Positions 1 to 8,570 are shown, numbered from the stretch's first letter. The stretch is DNA of 64,000 nucleotides from Paenibacillus mesophilus (GCF_005938385.1 NZ_VCRA01000005.1:310001-374000), one strand, 5' to 3'. Translations and numbers: made by a program. The notes: a model not told the origin generated them from the letters alone.

Positions 1-371
1 CCTTTCTCCGCGCTGTAGAAGCTATCGTCCTGCTCTACCTGACTGATGAAGAATTGATCGTCGTTCGCAGCGTCTTTATTTTTCAAATACTTTCGATATT
101 CTTTTTTGGCCGGGTATTCCTCGGCTCCCGAGTCGATGACGAAGTACCTTTGGATAACGGGCCGGTTCGGCTTCTCCCGGGCCGTGTTCGGTTGGAACTG
201 CCTCTGCAGCAGCGTACCCATCGCTCGATTCCCGATTGTGCGCTGAAGAAGACCCGCCTTTCTCAGCGTCGGCAAGACCGCCGCCGATTTTTGCTGCAGC
301 TCTTGATTACTCATCCTTGGATCGCTGGCCGACTGATCCGCCTTACTCGTGCGGGATGACATCATTTCCAT
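1..371 (-). CDS. 5' part of a gene cut by the left edge; product with an eCIS/DUF4157-type N-terminal motif
   Basis: The reverse strand is open from an ATG cluster to the window edge with no stop, giving about 123 residues. A strong AGGAGG lies 5 bases before the ATG ending at 371; neighbouring in-frame ATGs at 374 and 365 are alternatives. Residues about 40-58 contain LQRTIGNRAMGTLLQRQ. This resembles the short LQRTxGNxAVxxLLQR motif common near the N-terminus of proteins with the DUF4157 (eCIS core) domain and of putative contractile-injection or polymorphic toxins. It is followed by VIQRYF and a Lys/Asp/Glu-rich stretch. The Ser/Gln-rich start has no signal peptide, which fits cargo loaded by a non-Sec route. 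The function is inferred from the motif only, and the catalytic or toxic part would lie outside the window. Confidence 0.6.
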   Translation of the reverse strand, partial: MEMMSSRTSKADQSASDPRMSNQELQQKSAAVLPTLRKAGLLQRTIGNRAMGTLLQRQFQPNTAREKPNRPVIQRYFVIDSGAEEYPAKKEYRKYLKNKDAANDDQFFISQVEQDDSFYSAEK

Positions 372-494
372 CATTACCTCCTCGACGGTTTAGATTGGTA
401 GACGGCTTCGATTACTTAGCAAAAAAGCAGGATATACGCACCAGATCTGTGTGCATGTATCCTGCTTTCGGTCGACTTGGTGCGGCGAATGCGG

Positions 495-941
495 TTAAGA
501 GGTAGATACGGACGGTTCGGCTTGGCATTCCTCGCATACACCATAAACCTCGAACCGATGATTCACTATTTTGAAATTGCCGGGAAGCTCGAGTCTTTGC
601 TCCATCGGACAATATTCGAACGATAACGTCTTCTCGCAGTTGATGCAAATGAGGTGATGATGGTGATGGCTCATGCAGCTGCCGCGGAATTTAAGCCCTC
701 CATCCATGAAGTAGAACTGCTCCAGCGCCCCCATCTCGCTCAGCAGCCTAAGGTTGCGATATACCGTATCGAAGCTGACGCTTGGATAATCGACCGTCAT
801 CTGGTCATATACGTCTTTGGGAGATAAATAACCTTCGTTTTTGACGAAAATCTCGGCCAACGTCCTGCGCTGTTCCGTAATTCTCCAGCCGTTCCTGGCC
901 ATGATCTCGATCATGAGCTTTACTTTATTCGCGTCTGTCAT
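495..941 (-). CDS. zur: Fur-family zinc uptake regulator Zur
   Basis: A 148-residue Fur-family repressor. The N-terminal winged helix (residues about 1-85) includes the SFDTVYRNL recognition segment typical of the family. The C-terminal half has the HHHHH cluster plus two CxxC pairs (CINC and CEEC) that form the structural zinc site. The SFDTVYRNL, HHHHH and EVYGVC blocks are closer to Bacillus Zur than to Fur or PerR, so Zur is the best assignment. The ATG at 941 is preferred over upstream frame extensions because AAGGAA sits about 8 bases before it. Zur represses zinc uptake genes when zinc is replete. No zinc transporter is adjacent, so its targets lie elsewhere. Confidence 0.88.
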   Translation of the reverse strand: MTDANKVKLMIEIMARNGWRITEQRRTLAEIFVKNEGYLSPKDVYDQMTVDYPSVSFDTVYRNLRLLSEMGALEQFYFMDGGLKFRGSCMSHHHHHLICINCEKTLSFEYCPMEQRLELPGNFKIVNHRFEVYGVCEECQAEPSVSTS

Positions 942-1008
942 GAAGATAATTCCTTTCCGGTCCGCATTACCCTCATAGTGCAACAAATGAACCGCTTCTG
1001 TCAACAAT

Positions 1009-1746
1009 TCAACGAGCTTCCGCCGATTCGAGCAAAGTAGCCCGTCTTTTTCCGAGCTTGATTTGACCGAGCTTGCGGAACCGGTCGTGATCTATTTTCT
1101 GATCTTTCGCGCTTACGAGTATGAGGATGGAGACCGGAGCCATAAGAGGCTCCAACCGGTTCAGCATATGGCCGACCGGATCGCCCGACTCCGATTTCCA
1201 CTCCACTTGATTGCCGTAAGGAACGTCCGAGACGATCATATCGAAGTGCTGTCCGCTCAATCGGTCGGATAATTCGGTTGCATCCTCCGCGAAACATTCC
1301 AGCGACTCGGGAGAAAAGGGTTCGCCGATCAGCTTCCCTAGTTTTTCCGCACTCGCAAGCGCCGCCAAATGCGAATCTTTGCCGAAGCTTCCATGCATTT
1401 GCCGGATTTGTCCGATGCGTGCCTGCAAGCCTGCCGCCGTCAGCAGCGACAAATTTCTGGAGGCCAGCTCCACGGCCGCAGGATCGACATCCGATGCGGT
1501 GATCGTCTCAATATATTCCCGATGCAGAAAACCGATCGAGGCGAGAAGGTACCCGCCGCCGCAGCATGGGTCGTAAATCCGGTAAGGGCCATCATTTCCT
1601 TTGCCGGTCAAATAAGCTTTCCCCCGCTGAAACAGCTCGCTCGCCAATCGGACCGGAAAGGCCGTGGCGCCGTGCTGATTATACAACACGCGTCCGCTCG
1701 CGAAATCTTCGTAATTCTCGTTTTCTATAGCAAACTGGTAACTCAC
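1009..1746 (-). CDS. AviRa-like 23S rRNA guanine methyltransferase
   Basis: A 245-residue class I SAM-dependent methyltransferase. The TAFPVRLASELFQRG segment near the N-terminus, motif I (YDPCCGGGYLL) and motif IV (DVPYGN) match the AviRa family, whose founding member methylates a guanine in 23S rRNA and gives avilamycin resistance. The GTG at 1746 is chosen because TTGGAG lies about 7 bases upstream; extension to an ATG at 1827 would lack a ribosome site. It ends 67 bases before zur begins and runs the same way, so the two may be co-transcribed. Whether this homologue confers resistance is unknown; many Bacillota carry it as a housekeeping-looking gene. Confidence 0.78.
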   Translation of the reverse strand: MSYQFAIENENYEDFASGRVLYNQHGATAFPVRLASELFQRGKAYLTGKGNDGPYRIYDPCCGGGYLLASIGFLHREYIETITASDVDPAAVELASRNLSLLTAAGLQARIGQIRQMHGSFGKDSHLAALASAEKLGKLIGEPFSPESLECFAEDATELSDRLSGQHFDMIVSDVPYGNQVEWKSESGDPVGHMLNRLEPLMAPVSILILVSAKDQKIDHDRFRKLGQIKLGKRRATLLESAEAR

Positions 1747-1938
1747 CGGATCACTCCAAGATGTTTTTATCCATTGTACCACACGGACCCCGGACATTCG
1801 AAAAAGTTCGATCGGTCCGCCGGGCACGCTGTACGAAGAATTGTGTTAAAATTTCGTTTTGTACCTTGATCCTATTGCATCGATGCAGATTAAGGCATAC
1901 AATCTCCGTATATCGTGCGCTAAGGAGCAACATTTCCA

Positions 1939-3159
1939 ATGGAATCGCTGCAAAACAACGCATCGCCCAATTACGGAACGAAATCTTATCTGCGTCGTCT
2001 GGCCGAGGTAGGGATCGTATCGGCCAAGCTTGGCCTAACCTCATTCGGGGGGCCGATCGCTCATCTCGCTTACTTTCGCGATGAATATGTAGTGCGCCGG
2101 AAATGGCTGGACGAGACAAGCTATGCGGATTTGGTGGCGCTATGCCAATTTCTGCCCGGTCCCGCCAGCAGCCAAGTCGGCATCGGAATCGGCATCGTAC
2201 GGGCCGGATTATGGGGCGGATTGACGGCTTGGCTGGGCTTTACGCTTCCGTCCGTTATTGCGCTCGTTATGTTCGCATACTTGATGCATGGATTCGATAT
2301 TGCCGGGTCGGGATGGATACATGGACTGAAAATTGTTGCCGTTGCGATCGTCGCCCATGCCGTGTCGGGCATGGGGCAGAAGCTTGCGTCCGATCGGAGC
2401 CGAGCGACAATCGCAGTCTTAACGGCGTCCGTCACCTTACTATGGCAGTCGGCCGTTACCCAAGTGCTCCTCATCGTATTGGCCGGCCTGATCGGGCTTC
2501 GTCTGTATCGGGGTACGGTTCGTGCGGAGTCCCCGGATCTGCGGATACGAATCGGCCGGAAAGCAGCCGTCTCCTGTTTGATCTTGTTCGGAGCGCTCCT
2601 GATCGCGCTGCCGATATTCCGGCAAACCGCGGTTACCGGCTGGCTGCCGCTGTTCGATAGTTTCTACCGAGCCGGCTCTCTCGTCTTCGGAGGCGGTCAT
2701 GTCGTCCTCCCGCTGCTCGAACGGGAGGTCGTGCCGACGGGATGGGTCAGTCAAGAGCAATTTATCGCAGGCTATGGGGCCGCACAGGCCGTCCCCGGTC
2801 CGCTTTTCACTTTTGCCTCCTATTTGGGCGCAATGACAGGCGGTATCGGCGGGGCTCTCGTCGCTACGGCAGCTATTTTCACGCCTGCCTTCCTGCTGGT
2901 CGTCGGGACTTTGCCCTTCTGGAACTCTTTGCGCAGAAGCGCCAATGTACAGGCGGCATTAACCGGCGTTCAAGCCGCTGTTGTCGGAATATTGCTGGCG
3001 GCTTTGTACGATCCTTTATGGACGACGGCCATACGCGCCCCCGTCGATTTCGCGCTAGTCTCCATTCTTTTTATGATGCTGGCCTTCTGGAAATTGCCGC
3101 CTTGGATCGTGGTCGCCGCAGGCGCAGCGGGCGGTGCGTTCATTCATTGGATCGCTTGA
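1939..3159 (+). CDS. chrA: ChrA-type chromate transporter
   Basis: A 406-residue polytopic membrane protein of the CHR family with two homologous halves. The N-terminal half carries the FGGPIAHLAYFRDEYV and QFLPGPASSQ motifs. The C-terminal half has the matching FGGGHVVLPLLEREVV and AQAVPGPLFTFASYLG motifs. This is the long (bidomain) form that exports chromate using the proton-motive force; sulfate is sometimes also a ligand. About ten hydrophobic segments are visible. It is transcribed divergently from the AviRa-like gene and ends at a strong terminator shared with murA. No chrB regulator is adjacent. Confidence 0.9.
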   Translation: MESLQNNASPNYGTKSYLRRLAEVGIVSAKLGLTSFGGPIAHLAYFRDEYVVRRKWLDETSYADLVALCQFLPGPASSQVGIGIGIVRAGLWGGLTAWLGFTLPSVIALVMFAYLMHGFDIAGSGWIHGLKIVAVAIVAHAVSGMGQKLASDRSRATIAVLTASVTLLWQSAVTQVLLIVLAGLIGLRLYRGTVRAESPDLRIRIGRKAAVSCLILFGALLIALPIFRQTAVTGWLPLFDSFYRAGSLVFGGGHVVLPLLEREVVPTGWVSQEQFIAGYGAAQAVPGPLFTFASYLGAMTGGIGGALVATAAIFTPAFLLVVGTLPFWNSLRRSANVQAALTGVQAAVVGILLAALYDPLWTTAIRAPVDFALVSILFMMLAFWKLPPWIVVAAGAAGGAFIHWIA

Positions 3160-3163
3160 ACGG

Positions 3164-3210
3164 AAAAAAAACGCCAAGCCCGCGCTGTCGCGCAAAGCTT
3201 GGCGTTTTTA
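3164..3210. terminator. Bidirectional intrinsic terminator between chrA and murA
   Basis: A perfect 10-bp inverted repeat (AACGCCAAGC / GCTTGGCGTT) is flanked by an A-run on the left and a T-run on the right. It therefore works for both convergent genes. Confidence 0.85.
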
Positions 3211-3215
3211 ACGTT

Positions 3216-4508
3216 CTACATGCAGTCCGATTCTCGGCTTCCGGCGTCCGACTTCCGCTCGATCAGCGAAATGCTCGCCCCAAGCGAACGCAAGCTTCCG
3301 ATAATATCGGTATAGCCGCGCTCCAAATGCTCAACGCCCGTTATCCGGGTATGTCCATCCGCCACCATCCCCGCCAGTACAAGGCAAGTTCCCGCGCGAA
3401 CGTCCGTCGCGTGCACCCAGCCGCCCGCAAGCGGACGACCGCCTTTAATAAAGGCGCTTTCCTTGCGGACCTCGATGTCGGCACCCATTCTGCGAAGCTG
3501 CGGGACGTGGTTGAACCGGTGCGGGAATATTTTGTCCGTGACGATGCTTTTCCCTTTCGCCGTCAGCAGCAGGGCGGTCATGGGCTGCTGCAGGTCCGTC
3601 GCGAAGCCCGGATACATCGCAGTCCGTATTCTCGCAGCTTTGACGTTACCCGTTCCGTACGCGGTGACACTGCTGTCTCCGCTTTCGATCTCAAGTCCGA
3701 CTTCTCTCAGCTTGGCGATACATGACCCCAGGTGCTCCGGTATGATGTCCGTCACCGTTATTTGACCTCCGGTTATTCCGGCAGCCATCAGGAACGAGCC
3801 CGCCACCAGACGGTCGGGGATAACCGAGTGCGTCCCTCCGTTCAAATAGGGGACTCCTTCGATTCGGATATGGTCCGTCCCGGCACCGTAAATACGGGCT
3901 CCGAGCTGGTTAAGAAACCGGGCTGCATCGACTACTTCCGGATCTACCGCCGCATGGTACAAATTTGTCCGTCCCTTGGCGCGCACGGCGGCCATCATAC
4001 TGTTAACGGTCGCCCCATGCGTGATCGTATCGAAGTATATGTCGGCTCCACGCAATTCCGACGCTTCCACAACATAATAATCGTCTTGAAACGTCACCTT
4101 GGCGCCGAGCGCCTGAAACGCTTTGACATGCTGATCGATCGGCCTCGATTTGAAATCGTCTCCACCCGGAAACCCGATCGTCACCCGGCCGAATTTCGCG
4201 AGCAGCGCCCCGGCGAAGTAGTATGACGCCCGGTAAGCGGAAGCTTTGCCCGGATCGATCGTAGCGCTATGAATATAGCGGGGATCGAGTCGCATATCCC
4301 CGTTGTCCAGCCTTTGCATGTCCAAGCCGATATCTTGCGCGATACCGGCAATTTGCCTTAAATCATCGAGAGCGGGAATCCCTTCCAGCGTGACGACGTC
4401 GTCAGCCAAGCAGGCTGCGGCGAGCAAGGCAAGCGAGCTGTTTTTCGAGCCGGGAATATGTACGGAACCGCGAAGCGCTCCGCTTGGCTCCACTTGAATG
4501 TATCGCAT
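3216..4508 (-). CDS. murA: UDP-N-acetylglucosamine 1-carboxyvinyltransferase (MurA) with active-site Cys replaced by Asp
   Basis: A 430-residue EPSP-synthase-fold enzyme that transfers enolpyruvate from PEP to UDP-GlcNAc, the first committed step of peptidoglycan synthesis. Lys-Asn at GSKNSSLALLAA, the Asp of FATDLQQP, the FPHRFNHVPQLRRMGAD block and the Arg of HLERGYTDI are conserved. The catalytic loop normally reads PGGC-x-I-G-x-RP; here it reads PGGDDFKSRP, so the Cys that acts as acid and is alkylated by fosfomycin is Asp. The same Cys-to-Asp state is known in Mycobacterium and Chlamydia MurA and makes the enzyme fosfomycin-insensitive. The start has GGAGG 8 bases upstream. A canonical murA may exist elsewhere in the genome. 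Confidence 0.9.
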   Translation of the reverse strand: MRYIQVEPSGALRGSVHIPGSKNSSLALLAAACLADDVVTLEGIPALDDLRQIAGIAQDIGLDMQRLDNGDMRLDPRYIHSATIDPGKASAYRASYYFAGALLAKFGRVTIGFPGGDDFKSRPIDQHVKAFQALGAKVTFQDDYYVVEASELRGADIYFDTITHGATVNSMMAAVRAKGRTNLYHAAVDPEVVDAARFLNQLGARIYGAGTDHIRIEGVPYLNGGTHSVIPDRLVAGSFLMAAGITGGQITVTDIIPEHLGSCIAKLREVGLEIESGDSSVTAYGTGNVKAARIRTAMYPGFATDLQQPMTALLLTAKGKSIVTDKIFPHRFNHVPQLRRMGADIEVRKESAFIKGGRPLAGGWVHATDVRAGTCLVLAGMVADGHTRITGVEHLERGYTDIIGSLRSLGASISLIERKSDAGSRESDCM

Positions 4509-4533
4509 TGGCGTGCCTCCGTTTGTATGATCG

Positions 4534-5232
4534 TTATTTCGAATCGCTCTCCAATATATAGCCGCTGCCGCGTACTGCGCTAATAAGAAACGTTTCCTTG
4601 CCGTACTTTCTGCGTATCCGGTAAATCAGCGCGCTCAATTCATCCATGCTGACATCCGGAACTCCGTCCGGTCCCGGGGTGCGGTCGGACCATACCGCCG
4701 CCTTGATGTCGTTGTTGGATACAAGCCGATCGGAATGCTCATGCAGCAGATGGAGCAGCAAATATTCCTTCTCCGACATGGCGATCCGTTTGCCGTCGAT
4801 AACGCATTCCCGTTTCTCCCATTGGATCGTCACGGGTCCGTGCGGCTCATCCCACTGCTGGGTCACTCTGAGCGGCTCCAGCTCCAGAGTCTGCTCCCCG
4901 AACAAGTACGAGAAATGAATGACGATCATTCCTTTCGCGAGCTTGATCATGTCGCAAGATTGAAGCGGGTACGGGGTATGGGGAACGACCCGGTTTCCGT
5001 TGATTTCGGTGCCGTTGGGGCTTCCCAAATCGTACAATATCGCCTGCTCTCCTTCTTTGCGGATCACGAAGTGTTTGCGCGATATAAAGGCGTTCGTGAA
5101 AGAAAAATCCGGCGAATACTCGGTGGACGTTCTGCCGAAGACCGTTTCCGCAGACGATAAGTTCAAGCATGTTCCAGGCCGAAAAGGGTCTCCCCGGACA
5201 ATATACAGACAAGCGAATGTATCCAGCTTCAT
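4534..5232 (-). CDS. FHA-domain protein fused to an OmpR-type winged-helix DNA-binding domain
   Basis: About 232 residues. An FHA phosphothreonine-binding domain spans residues about 25-100 and shows the FGR, SRKH and GSPNGTEING signatures of the binding loop. It is followed by a C-terminal winged-helix domain (about 130-230) of the OmpR/PhoB transcriptional type, with MSEKEYLLLHLL and RGSGYIL. There is no receiver domain, so DNA binding is probably tuned by binding a phosphopeptide, for example one made by a Ser/Thr kinase. The domain order is the reverse of mycobacterial EmbR. A TTG at 5244 is an alternative start; the ATG at 5232 has GGAGGG unusually close. It lies 25 bases upstream of murA on the same strand, which suggests co-expression with cell-wall synthesis. 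Confidence 0.8.
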   Translation of the reverse strand: MKLDTFACLYIVRGDPFRPGTCLNLSSAETVFGRTSTEYSPDFSFTNAFISRKHFVIRKEGEQAILYDLGSPNGTEINGNRVVPHTPYPLQSCDMIKLAKGMIVIHFSYLFGEQTLELEPLRVTQQWDEPHGPVTIQWEKRECVIDGKRIAMSEKEYLLLHLLHEHSDRLVSNNDIKAAVWSDRTPGPDGVPDVSMDELSALIYRIRRKYGKETFLISAVRGSGYILESDSK

Positions 5233-5360
5233 TCCCTCCGACAATTCTTAGCGGTCTATACCATCATACCTCATTCGGCGTCAATATGAAATTACGAAGT
5301 CACTGACGCAACCCTCATAATTGGCTTATAAAAACAAATCCCCCGTTCTCCACAGACCAA

Positions 5361-5402
5361 AACAAAAACAAACCGTCGGCGGCAAAAGCGGCAGACGGTT
5401 CG
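5361..5402 (-). terminator. Intrinsic terminator downstream of the oxidoreductase gene
   Basis: On the minus strand a stem (AACCGTC..GC / GC..GACGGTT) with a TTTT loop is followed by a TGTTTTTGTTTT tail. Confidence 0.75.
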
Positions 5403-5412
5403 TTTATTGCTA

Positions 5413-6252
5413 TTACTCAGGCAGCTCCAGCCACTGATACGGCGTCTTCGCCGCTTTCAAGCCGTATTCGATAATGGTAATAATCGCGACCGTATCCGCC
5501 GGGTCGACAACCACCTTACCCGTTTCGAAGAAAACGACCAAATTTTGGATGAACAAGTTGAAGAAATCCGACTGAATCTTGATCGATTTGGCATTGCCGG
5601 AAGCGTAGTCCACAATCATGCCGAACGGAGTTCCGTTGCCGAAATGATTGACGGTCGCTTGCCTGCCGTCCGCAAAGCCGATCAGCAGCGCGGGAGACTT
5701 CTCGGTGCCGGTGAACATGACGCGCTTGACGTCGCTGCCCATCAAGGCCACGATCGGCTCGATTTGATGAATCGAGTAGTTGGCGAATTTCCCCGGTCCC
5801 GTGCTGCATATCGTCTCGATCCCCGCTTTGTCGAGCTCCGTATATTCCGAAGCGAAACGAAGCGCCGAAGAAGAATACATCGGTGTCCCGTACTTCTCCG
5901 CCCATTCGAACAGAAGAAGCGCGGTTTTCCGGTCGGGAGCGAACGTCTTGTCTATGTAGGTCGGTTTACCGGACTGCAAGGGCAGTCTGGACAGCTCCTC
6001 ATGATACTCCGGATAGTCGGGGGACAACACGATCAAATAATCGCTTTTCCGGATGACGTCCTCGATCGTGGGAAGCAGCTCGATTCCTTTCTTCTCGCAC
6101 CATTCGGCGTTCGTAAGTCCGCCCGGCTTATCGGTCATGCCGTACGCGTACGCCACCTTCATCTTCCCGCCGGTCGCGCTTTCGATCCAGCCCGGATATT
6201 TCTCCGCGTGCCATTCATCCAAAAAGTAATCGATAAAACCAATTGTTTTCAT
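5413..6252 (-). CDS. Gfo/Idh/MocA-like oxidoreductase
   Basis: About 279 residues with an N-terminal Rossmann-like half and a C-terminal mixed alpha/beta half (SIHQIEPIVALMG, ATVNHFGNG) as in the Gfo/Idh/MocA family of NAD(P)-dependent sugar dehydrogenases. The usual GxGxxG is degenerate (GFIDYFLDEWHA) and the family EKP is replaced by DKTF (IDKTFAPD), so the cofactor binding or activity may be unusual. The ATG at 6252 has AAGGTGAAGG upstream; a GTG at 6261 is possible. It stands alone between two terminators, so no pathway can be read from its context. Confidence 0.65.
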   Translation of the reverse strand: MKTIGFIDYFLDEWHAEKYPGWIESATGGKMKVAYAYGMTDKPGGLTNAEWCEKKGIELLPTIEDVIRKSDYLIVLSPDYPEYHEELSRLPLQSGKPTYIDKTFAPDRKTALLLFEWAEKYGTPMYSSSALRFASEYTELDKAGIETICSTGPGKFANYSIHQIEPIVALMGSDVKRVMFTGTEKSPALLIGFADGRQATVNHFGNGTPFGMIVDYASGNAKSIKIQSDFFNLFIQNLVVFFETGKVVVDPADTVAIITIIEYGLKAAKTPYQWLELPE

Positions 6253-6367
6253 ATCCTTCACCTTCTCGTCCGGTTTCTTAATCCTGAATTCAAGTCCCAG
6301 ATTCCATTATAGCAGAATCGGAATAAATTTTCGGATTTTATTTTCTTTTGGGCATTCCGCTCCAGAC

Positions 6368-6407
6368 ACAAAAAAGCCCGTGTCGCGGTTATAAGCGGCA
6401 CAGGCTT
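6368..6407 (-). terminator. Intrinsic terminator downstream of ppaC
   Basis: The minus-strand stem GAAGCC.GTG.CGC / GCG.CAC.GGCTT is followed by TTTTT. It lies 15 bases after the ppaC stop codon. Confidence 0.8.
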
Positions 6408-6421
6408 CGGTTGCTTCATTA

Positions 6422-7354
6422 TTATTTATGATTGAAAGTATCAGTCAGAACGGGAACGATTTGCGATTTGCGCGATACGACGCCTTTCAGCACGGCTTTG
6501 TTGTCGACAAGCGTAACGTTATAAGCTTTCTCGACGGCATCGGTCGCCTTGCCGAGCGCCAGAGCTACCGAATCGTTGTTCAAAATGTCGGTAACGACGA
6601 AAACGAACAAATCCAACCCTTTGTCGGCAATGATAGCGGAAAGCGCTGCCTCAAGCTCTGCTTGACGGGAAAGCACGTCGTTCACATCGACGGCATTGAC
6701 TTGCGCGATCTCCACTTTGCTTGAGCCCATCGTAAATTCTTTGGAATCGAGCGAGATCAGCTGGCTGATCGTTTTGTCGCTCAAGTCCGCTCCGGCCTTC
6801 AGCATCTCGAGACCGTAGCTATCGGCGTTGACGCCGGCGATTTCGGCCAGCTCGCGGGCAGCGGCTACGTCTTCCTCCGTGCAAGTCGGCGATTTGAACA
6901 GCAGCGAATCGGAAATGATGGCGGAAAGCATAAGACCCGCGATCGGTTTGGAAATGGCTACGCCGTTCTCCTTGTACAATTTGTTCAAAATCGTCGCCGT
7001 GCAGCCTACCGGCTCGGCGCGATAGTACAAAGGATGGCTCGTTTCGAAATTGGCGATCCGGTGATGATCTATTACTTCCAAGACGCGAACTTGATCGATG
7101 TCGGTCGCGCTTTGCTGACGCTCGTTATGATCTACGAGAATAACGCCTTTCGCTTCGCCTGCAACGGTCTCGACAAGACGGGGCGCATCCGCTCCGAAAT
7201 AAGTCAATGCATATTGGGTTTCCCCGTTAACGCTGCCCAGCCGCACGGCCTCGACGTTTTTTCCCAATTTCGTCTTCAGATCGGCGTAAGCGATAGCCGA
7301 GCAAATCGTGTCGGTATCCGGATTTTTGTGCCCGAAAATAAGTACTTTTTCCAT
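6422..7354 (-). CDS. ppaC: Manganese-dependent inorganic pyrophosphatase (family II)
   Basis: A 310-residue DHH-family phosphoesterase that hydrolyses pyrophosphate to phosphate in the cytoplasm, pulling biosynthetic reactions forward. The [18 protein letters not shown] motif at the N-terminus supplies metal ligands, and VDHNE and DHHR (the DHH motif) follow. The C-terminal DHHA2 domain ends with [14 protein letters not shown]. Length and motifs match Bacillus PpaC. It has its own ribosome site (GGAGGAGC 7 bases upstream) and terminator, so it is probably a single-gene unit. Confidence 0.95.
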   Translation of the reverse strand: MEKVLIFGHKNPDTDTICSAIAYADLKTKLGKNVEAVRLGSVNGETQYALTYFGADAPRLVETVAGEAKGVILVDHNERQQSATDIDQVRVLEVIDHHRIANFETSHPLYYRAEPVGCTATILNKLYKENGVAISKPIAGLMLSAIISDSLLFKSPTCTEEDVAAARELAEIAGVNADSYGLEMLKAGADLSDKTISQLISLDSKEFTMGSSKVEIAQVNAVDVNDVLSRQAELEAALSAIIADKGLDLFVFVVTDILNNDSVALALGKATDAVEKAYNVTLVDNKAVLKGVVSRKSQIVPVLTDTFNHK

Positions 7355-7471
7355 TGGTAAGCTCCTCCATTAAATTGTTGGGCCTGTCAATTTTCCATTA
7401 TATCGTTTAATCCATGTTATTCCTATGCTTTTACAGAGATTTTTTTGAATTTTCAATGGAGGTAGCCATAT

Positions 7472-8410
7472 TTATTCCAAAAAGTCTTTCAACCGCTTGC
7501 TCCGGCTCGGATGTCTCAGCTTGCGCAGCGCCTTCGCTTCGATTTGGCGGATGCGCTCGCGCGTAACGCCGAACACTTGCCCAACTTCCTCTAACGTACG
7601 CGTACGGCCGTCATCAAGTCCGAATCTTAGGCGAAGTACGTTCTCCTCACGCTCCGTCAATGTATCCAGCACGTCTTCGAGCTGCTCCTTCAGCAATTCG
7701 AAGGCTGCCGCATCGGCCGGAGCCGTCGCGTCGTGATCCTCGATAAAATCGCCGAGACTCGAATCGTTCTCTTCGCCGATCGGCGTCTCGAGCGAAATCG
7801 GGTCCTGCGCGATCTTCATGATTTCCCGGACTTTATCGTCGCTGAAATCCATTTCCTTGGCGATTTCCTCCGGTGTCGGCTCGCGTCCGAGCTCTTGAAG
7901 AAGCTGCCTCGATACGCGGATCAGCTTGTTGATCGTCTCGACCATATGTACCGGAATCCGAATCGTTCTGGCCTGGTCGGCAATGGCCCTCGTAATCGCC
8001 TGACGAATCCACCAAGTTGCGTACGTGCTGAATTTATATCCTTTGGAGTAGTCGAACTTCTCGACCGCTTTAATCAAACCGAGATTGCCTTCCTGAATCA
8101 AATCGAGAAACAGCATGCCGCGGCCGACGTACCGTCTCGCTATACTGACGACGAGCCGTAAATTCGCTTCCGCCAGTTGGCGCTTCGCTTCCTCGTCACC
8201 TTGCTCGATCCTTTTGGCGAGCTCGACCTCCGCTTCGCCCGACAGAAGCTGAACGCGGCCGATTTCTTTCAAATACATGCGAACCGGATCATTAATGCCA
8301 ATGCCTGGGGGCAGCGACAAATCATCATGTGCGGAAAATTCGTTCCGTTCGTGATCGTCCTTCTCTAGTGAAAGCTTTGTCTCAGATACCGAGCGTTGAT
8401 CGTTCGCCAT
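7472..8410 (-). CDS. SigA-like primary-type sigma factor lacking region 1.1
   Basis: A 312-residue sigma-70 family protein. Regions 1.2 through 4.2 are almost the same as Bacillus SigA: region 2 has [19 protein letters not shown] and [17 protein letters not shown], and region 4.2 ends in [18 protein letters not shown] and SKRLKDFLE. It is about 60 residues shorter than B. subtilis SigA because the acidic region 1.1 is replaced by a short Ser/Lys/Glu-rich leader. The -10 and -35 recognition residues appear intact, so it should read the same promoters. It is not beside dnaG, where the housekeeping rpoD normally sits, so it may be a second sigma-A. The start has GGAG 8 bases upstream. Confidence 0.88.
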   Translation of the reverse strand: MANDQRSVSETKLSLEKDDHERNEFSAHDDLSLPPGIGINDPVRMYLKEIGRVQLLSGEAEVELAKRIEQGDEEAKRQLAEANLRLVVSIARRYVGRGMLFLDLIQEGNLGLIKAVEKFDYSKGYKFSTYATWWIRQAITRAIADQARTIRIPVHMVETINKLIRVSRQLLQELGREPTPEEIAKEMDFSDDKVREIMKIAQDPISLETPIGEENDSSLGDFIEDHDATAPADAAAFELLKEQLEDVLDTLTEREENVLRLRFGLDDGRTRTLEEVGQVFGVTRERIRQIEAKALRKLRHPSRSKRLKDFLE

Positions 8411-8459
8411 AAATCGGCTCCATCCTCCCTGGAAAGTAGAACGTAGTTTGTACTGTTAA

Positions 8460-8507
8460 GGAACTTTAACGAATAACGTACCTGCTCTCTAATTCCGTTA
8501 AAGTTCC
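8460..8507. repeat. 12-bp perfect inverted repeat in the leader of the SigA-like gene
   Basis: GGAACTTTAACG (8460-8471) and CGTTAAAGTTCC (8496-8507) are perfectly complementary, separated by 24 bases. The repeat begins 50 bases upstream of the sigma-factor start. It could form a hairpin in the mRNA leader or serve as an operator. No T-run follows on either strand, so it is not a simple terminator. Confidence 0.6.
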
Positions 8508-8535
8508 CGAGTTGATTGCTCCATCGGTTCTTATA

Positions 8536-8564
8536 TTGACAAAACCTCAAGAATATGGTAGTGT
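8536..8564 (+). promoter_or_regulatory. Possible sigma-A promoter pointing away from the SigA-like gene
   Basis: A perfect -35 TTGACA (8536-8541) lies 17 bases before a weak -10 TAGTGT (8559-8564). The next plus-strand gene starts 840 bases downstream, but a terminator follows at 8645. Confidence 0.35.
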
Positions 8565-8570
8565 AAATTT

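Noticed and set aside
2742..3725. A 327-codon plus-strand frame spanning the 3' end of chrA and murA
   Set aside because: It is a frame shadow across two real genes and a terminator.
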